This document shows positions 49,155 through 58,337 of a stretch of 64,000 bases of DNA, one piece after another. The stretch is taken from NCBI GenBank assembly GCA_023456105.1, contig JAEYAO010000025.1, forward strand, positions 1 through 64,000, read 5' to 3'. Origin of the DNA: Pseudomonadota bacterium (GTDB taxonomy: Bacteria; Pseudomonadota; Alphaproteobacteria; Caulobacterales; Caulobacteraceae). The notes beneath the pieces are model-generated. The model worked only from the letters and a program-made list of their open reading frames with translations. It made no database searches and was not told the origin of the DNA. Every line of letters begins with the position of its first letter. The stretch's first letter is position 1. The position numbers and the translations under genes are program-made.

Positions 49155-51070
49155 TCGACCTGAAATTTCCCGACGGCGCCGTGCGCCAGTATCCGGCCGG
49201 CTCCACCGCCCGCGACGTGGCCCAGTCCATCTCGCCCTCTCTGGCCAAGAAGGCCGTGTTGGCCGAGCTGAACGGCCAGCAGCGCGACATGGGCCGGGTG
49301 CTGGAGACGGGCGGCGACTTCCGCCTGATCATGCGCGACGACCCGGAAGCGCTCTACACCATCCGCCACGACACCGCCCACGTGCTGGCCGAGGCCGTTC
49401 AGACGCTGTTTCCGGGCACCCAGGTCACTATCGGCCCGGCCATCGAGGACGGCTTCTATTACGACTTCGCCCGCGACGAGCCGTTCTCGACCGACGACTT
49501 CGCCGCCATCGAAAAAGAGATGGGCCGCATCATCGACCGCGACGCCAAGTTCGAGCGCGAGGTCTGGGACCGCGACGAGGCCATCGCGTTCTTCGCCGCA
49601 CGGGGCGAGCGGTTCAAGGCCGAGCTGATCAGCGACCTGCCCGCCGACGAGACCATCACCATCTACCGCCAGGGCGAGTGGCTGGACCTGTGCCGGGGCC
49701 CGCACTTCCCCTCGACCCGCCACGTCGGCAAGGCCTTCAAGCTGACCAAGCTGGCCGGCGCCTACTGGCGCGGCGACAGCTCGCGCGATCAGCTTCAGCG
49801 CATCTACGGCACCGCCTGGGCGACCAAGGAGGACCTCGACGCCTATCTGAAGCGCATCGAGGAGGCGGAAAAGCGCGACCACCGGAAGCTGGGCCGGGCC
49901 ATGGAGCTCTTCCACATGCAGGAAGAGGGCCGCGGCATGGTCTTCTGGCACCCCAAGGGATGGGTGCTGTGGCAGGTGCTGGAGGCCTATATGCGCCGCC
50001 GGCTGACGGCCGCCGGCTATGTCGAGGTCAAGACGCCCCAGGTGCTGGACCGCAAATTCTGGGAGGCGTCCGGCCACTGGGACAAGTACCGGCCCAACAT
50101 GTTCGTCTGCGAAACGGTGGAGGGTGAAACCCTCAGCCTCAAGCCGATGAACTGCCCCGGACACGTGCAGATCTTCGACCATGGCCAGCGCTCCTATCGC
50201 GAGCTGCCGCTGCGTATGGCCGAGTTCGGCGCCTGCCACCGCTATGAGCCGTCGGGCTCGCTGCACGGCCTGATGCGGGTGCGCGGCTTCACCCAGGACG
50301 ACGCCCACATCTTCTGCCGCGAGGACCAGATCGTCGAGGAGACGGCCGCCTTCATCAAGCTGGCCCGCAGCGTCCACGCCGACCTTGGCATGGAGACGGC
50401 CTATATCAGCCTGGGCACCCGCCCTGAGAACCGCGCCGGCACCGACGAGTTCTGGGACAAGGCCGAGTCCCTGATGGCCGAGGCGGCCCGCGCCGCCGGG
50501 ACCGAGCCGGTCGTCACCGAAGGCGACGGCGCCTTCTATGCACCCAAGCTGGACTTCATCGTCAAGGACGCCATCGGCCGCGAATGGACCTGCGGCACGA
50601 TCCAGCTGGACTATGTGCTGCCCGAACGCCTGGACGCCACCTACATCGCCGAGGACGGCCAGAAGCATCGTCCGGTCATGCTGCACCGCGCCATCCTGGG
50701 GTCGTTCGAGCGCTTCATCGGCATCATGATCGAGAACTACGCCGGCGCCTTCCCCTTGTGGCTGGCGCCGGTGCAGGCGGTGGTGGCGACCATCACCTCG
50801 GACGCCGACGACTACGCCCGCGAGGTCCAGGCCCGCTTCAAGGCCGCTGGCCTGCGTACCGAAATCGACCTGCGCAACGAAAAGGTGGGCTACAAGGTGC
50901 GCGAGCACTCGGTCGGCAAGGTGCCGGTCATCGCCGTGGTCGGCCGAAACGAAGCCGCCGAAGGCCAGGTCGCGATCCGCAGGCTCGGCTCACAGGCCCA
51001 GACGGTGGTCACGGTCGAGGAGGCCATCCGCATCCTGACCGAGGAAGCCACCCCGCCGGACTTGCGCTGA
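49151..51070 (+). CDS. thrS: Threonyl-tRNA synthetase
   Basis: 639 residues. It has the full E. coli-like layout: TGS domain (1-~62, GAVRQYPAGSTARDVAQSIS), editing domain with HDTAHVLAEAVQTLFP (~75-), class II catalytic core (motif 2 region CHRYEPSGSLHGLMRVRGFT, Zn-binding Cys/His in NCPGHVQIF), and anticodon-binding domain with a closing KVGYKVREHSVGKVPVIAVV. It charges tRNA-Thr and edits Ser mischarges. The start overlaps the yidD stop. No leader operator is visible, since the upstream sequence is yidD coding. A 12-bp perfect inverted repeat follows the stop. Confidence 0.97.
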   Translation: MIDLKFPDGAVRQYPAGSTARDVAQSISPSLAKKAVLAELNGQQRDMGRVLETGGDFRLIMRDDPEALYTIRHDTAHVLAEAVQTLFPGTQVTIGPAIEDGFYYDFARDEPFSTDDFAAIEKEMGRIIDRDAKFEREVWDRDEAIAFFAARGERFKAELISDLPADETITIYRQGEWLDLCRGPHFPSTRHVGKAFKLTKLAGAYWRGDSSRDQLQRIYGTAWATKEDLDAYLKRIEEAEKRDHRKLGRAMELFHMQEEGRGMVFWHPKGWVLWQVLEAYMRRRLTAAGYVEVKTPQVLDRKFWEASGHWDKYRPNMFVCETVEGETLSLKPMNCPGHVQIFDHGQRSYRELPLRMAEFGACHRYEPSGSLHGLMRVRGFTQDDAHIFCREDQIVEETAAFIKLARSVHADLGMETAYISLGTRPENRAGTDEFWDKAESLMAEAARAAGTEPVVTEGDGAFYAPKLDFIVKDAIGREWTCGTIQLDYVLPERLDATYIAEDGQKHRPVMLHRAILGSFERFIGIMIENYAGAFPLWLAPVQAVVATITSDADDYAREVQARFKAAGLRTEIDLRNEKVGYKVREHSVGKVPVIAVVGRNEAAEGQVAIRRLGSQAQTVVTVEEAIRILTEEATPPDLR

Positions 51071-51075
51071 ACGGG

Positions 51076-51105
51076 GGTGAAGACGGGCTTTGTCCCGTCT
51101 TCACC
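51076..51105 (+). terminator. Inverted repeat after thrS, probable terminator
   Basis: GGTGAAGACGGG (51076-51087) and CCCGTCTTCACC (51094-51105) are a perfect 12-bp stem with a 6-nt loop CTTTGT. The following sequence GTATCTTAGG lacks a clean T-tract, so termination may be weak or factor-assisted; it lies 53 bp before the histidine kinase start. Confidence 0.7.
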
Positions 51106-51158
51106 GTATCTTAGGTCATCGAGCGGCAGTCTCTTTCGGAAGTTCCGAAGGAGCGGCG

Positions 51159-52526
51159 ATGACGCACTCCCTGCAATCCGCAAGCTCCTCATCGACGCTG
51201 ACCAAGCGCACGACGCTTCAGCGGCTGATCGCGGCCGGCAATCTGCGCTACTGGATCATCGTCAGCTGGGCGGTGGCGCTCGCGACCACGGCGCCTCCGG
51301 CGATGGCCTTGGGGTGGATGATCGTGGCTCTGGCCTCCGGCCTCGCCCGCACCGTGGTGGAGACGCGCATCACCCTCAGCGATCCGGTTCGGCACGCGCG
51401 CCTGAAGCTGTTTACCGCCTTTGTCTCATGCGCGGCCTGGGCCGCGGCGCCGGTGATCGCCTTCACCTATGGCGAACTGTTCGGTGACGCGCTGGCTGTG
51501 GGCCTGCTTGTCGCCGGCTACACCCTGGTCTTCACCCAGATGCGCGCGGCGCCAAGGGAGGCGCTGATCGTCTCGGCGCCCTATTCCGCGGTCACGGCCC
51601 TGCTGATCGCCAGCCAGTGGGGCACCCAGGCCTTCTGGGTGCTCGCGGCGATCGTCCCCGTCATGGGCCTGTCGCTGCTGATCAAGGTCGTCGTCACCCA
51701 GATGAAGGACGACGAACTGACGGCGGTGAACGCCCGCCAGGCCTCGCTGATCGCCGAGCTTCAGGCCGCCCGCGACAGGGCCGACGCCGCCAGCGCCGCC
51801 AAGTCCAACTTCCTGGGCGTGATCTCGCACGAACTGCGCACGCCGATGAACGGCGTCCTGGGGGCAGCCCAGTTGCTGGAGTTCACCGAACTGACGGAGC
51901 GGCAAAAGGAGTATGTCGGCGTGATCCGCGCCTCTGGCGACGGCCTCATGGTGCTGTTGAACGACATCCTGGACCTGACCAAGATCGAGGCCGGCCGCAT
52001 GGACCTCGCCCCCGCCGACGTCGACATGTCGGACCTCACGCCGCGCCTGATCGGCCCCTTCAAGGCCCAGGCCGAGGCCAAGGGCCTCGCCTTCGAGACG
52101 ACCGTCGCCGGCGAGATGCCGGACCGCCTCAGGCTCGATCCGCTGCGTCTGGCGCAGATCGCGCACAACCTCCTGGGCAACGCCATCAAGTTCACCCCCC
52201 AGGGCGTCGTGCGCTTCAGCCTGACCGGCGAACGGCTGTCGGACAGCCGGGCGCGCCTGACCCTGGCCGTGGCCGACAGCGGCATCGGCATCGCCGCCTC
52301 CGACGTCGAGCGCCTGTTCCAGCCCTTCACCCAAGTGGACGGCTCCTCCACCCGGCGCTTCGGCGGCACCGGCCTGGGTCTGAGCATATGCCAGCGGTTC
52401 GCCGGCATGATGGGCGGGGAGATCACGGTCACCTCGCAACCCGACCAAGGCTCGGTCTTCGGCCTGTCGATCGAGGTCGAGGCGCTGGCCTGGCCCGCTG
52501 TCCGGCTGCAGAGCCAAGCCGCCTGA
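51159..52526 (+). CDS. Membrane-bound sensor histidine kinase (no receiver)
   Basis: 455 residues from the ATG at 51159, preceded by GAAGGAGCGG. Six membrane helices lie within ~30-180 (WIIVSWAVALATTAPPAMAL and others). A short coiled coil (~190-215) leads to the HisKA domain, with H224 in SHELRTPMNGVLGAAQLL. The catalytic domain has NLLGNAIKFTPQG (N box), DSGIGIA (G1), FQPFTQVDGS and FGGTGLGLSICQRFAG (G2). The signal is unknown, and no response regulator gene is beside it, so it is an orphan. It resembles hybrid kinases of Caulobacterales without the C-terminal receiver. Confidence 0.93.
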   Translation: MTHSLQSASSSSTLTKRTTLQRLIAAGNLRYWIIVSWAVALATTAPPAMALGWMIVALASGLARTVVETRITLSDPVRHARLKLFTAFVSCAAWAAAPVIAFTYGELFGDALAVGLLVAGYTLVFTQMRAAPREALIVSAPYSAVTALLIASQWGTQAFWVLAAIVPVMGLSLLIKVVVTQMKDDELTAVNARQASLIAELQAARDRADAASAAKSNFLGVISHELRTPMNGVLGAAQLLEFTELTERQKEYVGVIRASGDGLMVLLNDILDLTKIEAGRMDLAPADVDMSDLTPRLIGPFKAQAEAKGLAFETTVAGEMPDRLRLDPLRLAQIAHNLLGNAIKFTPQGVVRFSLTGERLSDSRARLTLAVADSGIGIAASDVERLFQPFTQVDGSSTRRFGGTGLGLSICQRFAGMMGGEITVTSQPDQGSVFGLSIEVEALAWPAVRLQSQAA

Positions 52527-52538
52527 CCGCGGACGCGC

Positions 52539-53288
52539 CTAAAGCCCCAGCGGCCCAATCAGCCAGGTCAGCCAGATTCCGAGCGCCAGCCCCGGACCGA
52601 AGGGCATGCGATCGCTCCCCGAGGCCGACCGCCGCACGATCAGCCGCGCAGCCACGAGGCTGAAGCCCAGGGCGCAGGCCCAGAGCAGCACGCTGGGAAG
52701 CCCCTGCCATCCGACCCAGGCGCCGGCTCCGGCGAAAAGGAAGGGGTCGCCGTCGCCCAGGCCGTCGCGTCCCCGCGCCAGCCGATAGCCCCAGGCGACC
52801 AGCCACAGCGCCGCAAAGCCGACGCCGGCGCTCAGCACCCCGTGCCACCCCTGCCCCAGCAGCACGGAGGCGGCCAGTCCCGTGCCGATCAACGGCAGCG
52901 TCAGCACGTCCGGCAGCAGCATGTGCTCGGCGTCGATCACCGCGATCAGCAGGAGCTGCCATCCCAGCACCGCCGTGATCGCCGCCATGGTCCAGTCGCC
53001 GAACGCCAGCCCCGCCCAGCCGCCGATCAGACCCGCCGCCGCCTCCACCGCCGGATAGCGGGCGGAGATGCGGACGCCGCATCGCGCGCAGCGCGCCCTG
53101 AGCGCCAGCCAACTGAAGACCGGAACCAGCTCCCAAGGCCGCAGCCGACGTTCGCAGCTCATGCAGTGCGACGGCCTGGACACCACATCCACGCCCTGCG
53201 GCAATCTCACGCTGACCACGGCCAGGAAGCTGCCGACGATCAGCCCCAGCCCGCCGAGCACCACAGCCGTGATCGCCGGCGTCGTCAT
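52539..53288 (-). CDS. A24-family prepilin peptidase
   Basis: 249 residues. The cytoplasmic zinc-cysteine module is CMSCERRLRPWELVPVFSWL and CARCGVRISARYP (C-x2-C...C-x2-C). Eight hydrophobic helices follow. Catalytic aspartates are expected in DAEHMLLPD and in the GxGD motif, which here reads GLGDGDPFLFAGAG instead of the usual GxGDxK. It would cleave type IV prepilin or pseudopilin leaders and N-methylate them. It is the last gene of the argB-HAD-dapD run (7 bp after dapD). No pilin genes are in the window. Confidence 0.88.
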   Translation of the reverse strand: MTTPAITAVVLGGLGLIVGSFLAVVSVRLPQGVDVVSRPSHCMSCERRLRPWELVPVFSWLALRARCARCGVRISARYPAVEAAAGLIGGWAGLAFGDWTMAAITAVLGWQLLLIAVIDAEHMLLPDVLTLPLIGTGLAASVLLGQGWHGVLSAGVGFAALWLVAWGYRLARGRDGLGDGDPFLFAGAGAWVGWQGLPSVLLWACALGFSLVAARLIVRRSASGSDRMPFGPGLALGIWLTWLIGPLGL

Positions 53289-53295
53289 GGCAAGG

Positions 53296-54153
53296 TCAGT
53301 CGCGCAGCAACTCGTTCACGCCTGTCTTGGCTCGGGTCTGAGCGTCCACGCGCTTGACGATCACCGCGCAGTACAGCGACGGTCCGCCGTTCGCATCCGG
53401 CAAGGCTCCGGGCACGACCACCGAATAGGCCGGCACCTCGCCCCGGAACACCTCGCCCGTCGCACGGTCCACGATCCTGGTCGAGGCCGACAGATAGACG
53501 CCCATGGCCAGCACCGCGCCCTCGCGCACGATCACGCCTTCGGCCACCTCGGCGCGCGCGCCGATGAAGCAGCCGTCCTCGATGATGGTGGGATTGGCCT
53601 GGAGCGGCTCCAGCACGCCGCCGATGCCCGCGCCGCCCGACAGGTGCACGTTCTTGCCGATCTGCGCGCATGAGCCGACGGTCGCCCAGGCGTCCACCAT
53701 CGAGCCCTCATCGACATAGGCGCCGATGTTGACGAAGGACGGCATCAGCACGACGTTCCTGGCCACAAAGGCGCCCTGCCGAACGATCGCGCCGGGGACT
53801 GAGCGGAAGCCCGCCGCCTGATAGTCCGACGCCGTCCAGTCGCCGAACTTGTTGGGCACCTTGTCGAAGAAGGGTCCGACGCCGGGCGCCGCGCTGGCCG
53901 CGCCCCAATCGCCGGCGCGCATCACCACATTGTCGTTCAGCCGAAACGACAGCAGCACCGCCTTTTTCAGCCACTGGTGCGTTGTCCAGGCGCCATCGGC
54001 TCCACGCGAGGCCACCCGCGCCTGCCCGGAATCCAGCAGCGCCAGCGCCCGCTCCACCGCCTGGCGCGTCTCGCCCCGCGTCGATGGCGACAGGTCGGCC
54101 CGCCCCTCCCAGGCGGCTTCGATCACGGATTCGAGTTGGGCGGCTTCGCTCAT
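53296..54153 (-). CDS. dapD: Tetrahydrodipicolinate N-succinyltransferase
   Basis: 285 residues. Left-handed beta-helix hexapeptide repeats dominate the C-terminal two thirds (VPGAIVRQGAFVARNVVLMP, then SFVNIGAYVDEGSMVDAWAT, VGSCAQIGKNVHLSGGAGIG and so on). The N-terminal ~100 residues form the helical substrate domain. It transfers succinyl-CoA in the diaminopimelate/lysine pathway, feeding both protein and peptidoglycan. Its ATG overlaps the stop of the upstream HAD gene by 4 nt. The C-terminus RVDAQTRAKTGVNELLRD matches the family. Confidence 0.97.
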   Translation of the reverse strand: MSEAAQLESVIEAAWEGRADLSPSTRGETRQAVERALALLDSGQARVASRGADGAWTTHQWLKKAVLLSFRLNDNVVMRAGDWGAASAAPGVGPFFDKVPNKFGDWTASDYQAAGFRSVPGAIVRQGAFVARNVVLMPSFVNIGAYVDEGSMVDAWATVGSCAQIGKNVHLSGGAGIGGVLEPLQANPTIIEDGCFIGARAEVAEGVIVREGAVLAMGVYLSASTRIVDRATGEVFRGEVPAYSVVVPGALPDANGGPSLYCAVIVKRVDAQTRAKTGVNELLRD

Positions 54154-54824
54154 GCGGCGGCGTCCTTGAACGACAGAGAGAGGAGAAAATTCAGCAGATC
54201 CGGCGCCTGATGATCGATATGCGGCCCCAGCGGCTTTCCATGACCGTCGCCGATCAGGACCGTGCGCATGCCCATCGCCTTGGCCGGTTCCAGGTTTTTC
54301 GGCGTATCTTCAAAGAAGACAGCCCTATGCGTGTCCAGCCCAAAGCGCTCGCACATCCGACGAAAGGTGGCGGGCGCGGGCTTGGGCGTCAGATCGGCAT
54401 CCTCAATGGCGAACACGTCATCGAAGCAGTCGGCCACGCCCAGCCGATCCAGCACCCGACCCGCATACTCGCGCGCGCCGTTGGTGAAGACAAAGCACTG
54501 GCCCGGCAGCCGCTTCAGCACTTCGGCCAACCGCGGGTTCGGCTCCAGTCCATCCAGCGGCACATCGTGCACCTCATGGAGGAACCGCTCCGTATCGACC
54601 GCATAGTTCGCCATCAACCCCGCCAAGGTCGTGCCGTGCTCGTCCAGAAACTGCCGCTGCAACACCGCCGCTTCTTCAGGCGCAAGGCCTACAGCCTCGA
54701 CCACGAACGCGTTGATCCGCTTCTGCACCAGCCCCATCAGCCCCTGCTCGGGCGGATAAAGCGTGTCGTCCATGTCGAACACCCAGAAGCGAACGTCCGA
54801 CAGATCGGGCGCGGCGACCATCAC
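54150..54824 (-). CDS. Pyrimidine 5'-nucleotidase (HAD superfamily)
   Basis: 224 residues. HAD motif I is FWVFDMDDTLYPP (two Asp), motif II is CFVFTNGAREYAGRVLDRLG, and motif III/IV is PKPAPATFRRMCERFGLDTH with VFFEDTPKNLEPAKAMGM. The length and the D-M-D-D-T-L-Y-P start match the SDT1/pyrimidine 5'-nucleotidase subgroup. In alphaproteobacteria it is regularly sandwiched between argB and dapD, as here, with 4-nt overlaps on both sides. The exact substrate is inferred. Confidence 0.92.
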   Translation of the reverse strand: MMVAAPDLSDVRFWVFDMDDTLYPPEQGLMGLVQKRINAFVVEAVGLAPEEAAVLQRQFLDEHGTTLAGLMANYAVDTERFLHEVHDVPLDGLEPNPRLAEVLKRLPGQCFVFTNGAREYAGRVLDRLGVADCFDDVFAIEDADLTPKPAPATFRRMCERFGLDTHRAVFFEDTPKNLEPAKAMGMRTVLIGDGHGKPLGPHIDHQAPDLLNFLLSLSFKDAAA

Positions 54825-55753
54825 CCGGCCGTCACCAGGGTGCCGGCGCCGTATTCGCTGAACAGTTCGACCAGCATGGCGTGCGGACGGCGTCCGTCCA
54901 GGATCACCACCGCCTCGACGCCCGCGCGCACCGCGGCCATCGCCGTCTCCAGCTTGGGGATCATGCCGCCGGTCGCCACGCCATCGTCGATCAGCCCTTG
55001 CGCCTCTTCCAGCGTCATCTGGCGGATGATCTCGCCGTCAGCGCCCTTCACGCCCGGCACGTCGGTCAGCAGCAGCATCCGCTTGGCGCCCAGCGACCCG
55101 GCCACGGCGCCCGCCACGGTATCGGCGTTGACGTTATAGGTCTGGCCGTCCTCGGCCACCCCGATGGGGGCGATGACCGGCACCCAGTCCTCGGTCTCCG
55201 AGGCGATCAGGCCCTTGATCAGCTTGGGGTCGACCTTGGTCGGTTCGCCGACGAAGCCCAGGTCGACCTCGTGCTCGATCATGCTGTCGGGGTCGCGCTT
55301 GGTGCGGCGGGTCTTCTCGACCGTCAGCAGGCCGGCGTCCTTGCCCGACAGGCCCACGCCGCGCACGTCGGCCTCCTTGCCGGCCATGGTGATCCAGTGG
55401 GCGATCTCCTTGTTCACGGCGCCGGACAGGACCATTTCGGCCACCTCCATCGTCGCCGGATCGGTGACCCTCAGCCCATCGACGAAGGCGGACTTCACCC
55501 CCGCCTTGTCCAGCATGGCGCTGATCTGCGGCCCGCCGCCGTGCACCACGACCGGGTTCACCCCCATCAGCTTGAGCAGCACCACATCCGCGGCGAACTG
55601 CTTGGCCACCGCGCTCTCGCCCATGGCGTGGCCGCCATATTTGATGACCACGGTCTCGCGATCATAGACCTGGATATAGGGCAGCGCCTCGGCGAGCGTC
55701 TTCGCCGTCTCCCAGCTGCGTTCCTCGGACTGGCGTTCGGTTTCATTCATCAC
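54821..55753 (-). CDS. argB: Acetylglutamate kinase
   Basis: 310 residues. Amino-acid kinase motifs: TVVIKYGGHAMGESAVAKQF, LLKLMGVNPVVVHGGGPQIS, and the later GVAEDGQTYNVNADTVAGAV. It phosphorylates N-acetylglutamate in the second step of arginine synthesis, and the length suits the arginine-sensitive form. It starts an operon argB-HAD-dapD-prepilin peptidase. Two adjacent ATGs (55753, 55750) are possible; the first is given. Confidence 0.97.
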   Translation of the reverse strand: MMNETERQSEERSWETAKTLAEALPYIQVYDRETVVIKYGGHAMGESAVAKQFAADVVLLKLMGVNPVVVHGGGPQISAMLDKAGVKSAFVDGLRVTDPATMEVAEMVLSGAVNKEIAHWITMAGKEADVRGVGLSGKDAGLLTVEKTRRTKRDPDSMIEHEVDLGFVGEPTKVDPKLIKGLIASETEDWVPVIAPIGVAEDGQTYNVNADTVAGAVAGSLGAKRMLLLTDVPGVKGADGEIIRQMTLEEAQGLIDDGVATGGMIPKLETAMAAVRAGVEAVVILDGRRPHAMLVELFSEYGAGTLVTAG

Positions 55754-55792
55754 GCGCGCGTGATAGCGGGGGATGGGGGTGAAGTCACGACC

Positions 55793-57156
55793 TCAGTCTG
55801 TGATCAGGCCCGCGTCTGTATCGTCAATCTCGAAACGCCGCCTCTGACCGTCGATCTGGTCGAGAAACTCGCGGGTTTCGCTCCCGCGCGCGAAGGCGGT
55901 GAGCGTTGCGAAGACCTCCAGGGCTGGAGGATGGTCATTGCCGGAGTCTTCGCGGTGATGCTGAAGGTCGGGCGAAAGGAAACCTAAAATACGATCAGCG
56001 ACGCTCGGGTCGTCGAGGGCGAAATCGATCGATGCTAGGTTTTCGATTTTGGCCAGTTGAGTCCGCCAATCGGAGAGGAAATCAGACCACCTAATCCAGG
56101 CGCGGGCCTGCCCCCTGGTGAAGCGTTCGGCATCTAGCACGTGCCTTAGCCACAATCTTGCAGCATCGGCAGGCGAGATGCCGTTGCGGAACTCCAAGGA
56201 CGCTTGCACCTGAGCCGGGTGTCGAAAGATAAGAATCGCGAGCGGGTCGTAGCCCGAACGCTGAAGCACCTCTCTCCAGAACGGATAAAGGCGGCATATG
56301 CGTGGATATTTCAGAACAAGAGTTTGGGCTTGCCCGAACTCGGATTCGAGGACATCGCGGCCCTCATCAACGAAGGGAACAGCAAGCCGTTCGGAGAAAG
56401 GGCGTGAATCAGACCAAGCAGAACCGTAGGACGCCAAGATTCTATCGTTGAGATTCATCGCCGATAACGTCGTCGAGCACGACCACCGGTGCGCGCTGAA
56501 CTGACGCGCCGTTGTCCCTAAAGCTGTCTTCCAGCTCTGCGTAAGGAAGCGTCCAAGTCCCACCGGGATTGCCGAGGTCCAGATTCCAACCGATGAAAAT
56601 CTCGCCCGGAGCTTCGCCGACCGCAGCGTTGACCAACGTCGCCCTGTCGGAAAGCCGTTATCGTAAAACGTTCGCGACAGGGCCTCAAACGTGTCCTTTC
56701 GAGGTTCGAAGGAGAATATACGCCCTTCCGGACCGACCCGCTTGGCCGCATTGGCGAAAAACCATCCGATGTTCGCCCCCACGTCCACGAACGTCATTCC
56801 AGTCTTGACCAGGCCACGGATAAACTTGGTCTCGAGCGGCTCAAAACCGCCGCTCACGCAATGGCGAGAACCCCCAGATCTCCGAGATCGGCCCACAACA
56901 GGAGGTCAGCCACTTCCACCCGAGCCCAGGTCGAAGGCGGATAGTTAGGTCTGAGCTTCTCTCCGCTATGGATTGAGCGGAACTCTTCGCTCGCGGAGAA
57001 CCGAGCGAGAATATCCTTCAGTTCGTCTTCTTCCTCCGGCTGGCATGAGGACAGTTCAAACTCTGCGGCGGCGGCGACATCAGGTTCGCGACGAAGAAGG
57101 CCGCGATAGGCGGCGCGCGTCAGAGCTTCCTTTGCGAGTTGAAAAGCTTCCGACAT
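55793..57156 (-). pseudogene. Remnant of an FkbM methyltransferase joined to a sulfotransferase C-terminal part
   Basis: Three frames must be joined. Frame 1 (57156 to ~56856) reads an AYRGLLRREPDVAA domain like DUF4214, then VEVADLLLWADLGDLGV. A shift at a run of five G leads to frame 2 with FkbM motifs (GGFEPLETKFIRGLVK, TFVDVGANIGWFFANAAK, GRIFSFEPRKDTFEAL). A second shift near 56660 leads to frame 3 (VNAAVGEAPGEIFIGWNLDL, APVVVLDDVIGDE), which stops at 56442. Frame 2 resumes with a sulfotransferase-like C-terminal part (NDRILASYGSAWSDSRPF, TLVLKYPRICRLYPFW, ILIFRHPAQVQASL, ARLWLRHVLDAERFTRG). The FkbM C-terminus and the sulfotransferase P-loop N-terminus are both absent, so a deletion fused two genes. 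Confidence 0.8.
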
Positions 57157-57308
57157 GGCGACGCTCCATTCTACCGCCCCGGTCACGGAGCTTCGCAAGC
57201 CGGAATGCCATGAAATCCGAGGCCGACAAAGGGTCGTTCACCGGAGGTAGTTATGCCTCGACTTGCCGCCTCGGGCTCGTTAAGGAACGTCAAAATCAGC
57301 AACAACCA

Positions 57309-58337
57309 ATGATATTTCGGCTCATCATGATCGAGCGTTTCCGTGCCTACTCCCTCAGAAAATCCGCGATGCGGTCAGGTAAGGCGCAGCGCTGGAATAA
57401 AGCGATCGAGCGCTATGAAGCTCTGGTTAAGACAGGAGTTGTCCGTCCCTCCGACGGCGTTCGCCATGCCCAGGCGCTCGAGGCGGTCGGTCTTATAGAT
57501 GCCGCGGCGCAAGTTCACAGGGACAACGTCGGGCGCTTTCCCCTCGAGCCGAATGTCCATCGCCAGACAGGCCTGTTTCTGCTGAGGCAGCACAGAGAGG
57601 CGGAGGCGGCGTTGAGCTTGGCGAAGGCTCTTGTGTTGGCGCCTACGGACGACGTGCTGAAAGCGGATATCGATCGCGTGGGGATCGCAGACGATCGTGT
57701 CGGCGCCGTCGCCCTTGCCGCCTTTTACGCATCGCCAGCGCCTCAGCCTCCACGGCCTGGCCCGCTGAAGCGGTTCTTCGCGCGTCGTGCGGCCGCACGG
57801 GCGAAGATGCTGCGTCAGTCCGGGGATTGGACGAAAGCGTTGGCGGCGCAGAGGACGATCCTGACGAACAATCCCGGAAATGCATCGGCGCAAACCCGAC
57901 TGGGGCATGTTCTGAAGGAGCTTGGGGACGTTAAAAACGCTGAGACGGCGTATTGGAAGGGAGTGGCGCTGGCGCCCAAGCACGCGGACAGTTACCTGCA
58001 ACTCGGCCATGGCCTCAAGCTCGCTCATGGGCCAAAAGCCGCCCTGCCTGCCTATCTTCTGGCCCAGCGCCTTCAGCCAAGTCATGCCGAGGCCGGTGAG
58101 GGGGTCAAGCAAGGCGGGCTATCGGATCACGACGCCACCAGATTCTCCGACCTGTTAGCCACAGCCGATCTCGAGGCGATCCTCGGCTTCACCGAGACGT
58201 CTAGGTCACCCGAGACCCACCCCCCTGAAAACCGCAAGGTCGTGCCGGTCTTTCGGCGTCCTCGGCCACGCGCTATCGATGTGCGGGCGGCGGCCATCGC
58301 GGGGGACATCGCGCGGACCGTTGGGGTAAACCTATGA
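57309..58337 (+). CDS. TPR protein coupled to the glycosyltransferase gene
   Basis: 342 residues from the ATG at 57309; starts at 57327 and 57369 are also possible and no good ribosome binding site decides. TPR-like helices occur at ~20-115 (RWNKAIERYEALVKTGVVRP, REAEAALSLAKALVLAPTDD) and ~160-265 (GDWTKALAAQRTILTNNPGN, SAQTRLGHVLKELGDVKNAE, DSYLQLGHGLKLAHGPKAAL). A basic linker (GPLKRFFARRAAARAK) separates the blocks, and the C-terminal ~70 residues are unstructured. No signal peptide. The stop overlaps the start of the 1734-aa glycosyltransferase gene (ATGA), which points to a shared function, perhaps scaffolding glycan assembly. Confidence 0.85.
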   Translation: MIFRLIMIERFRAYSLRKSAMRSGKAQRWNKAIERYEALVKTGVVRPSDGVRHAQALEAVGLIDAAAQVHRDNVGRFPLEPNVHRQTGLFLLRQHREAEAALSLAKALVLAPTDDVLKADIDRVGIADDRVGAVALAAFYASPAPQPPRPGPLKRFFARRAAARAKMLRQSGDWTKALAAQRTILTNNPGNASAQTRLGHVLKELGDVKNAETAYWKGVALAPKHADSYLQLGHGLKLAHGPKAALPAYLLAQRLQPSHAEAGEGVKQGGLSDHDATRFSDLLATADLEAILGFTETSRSPETHPPENRKVVPVFRRPRPRAIDVRAAAIAGDIARTVGVNL

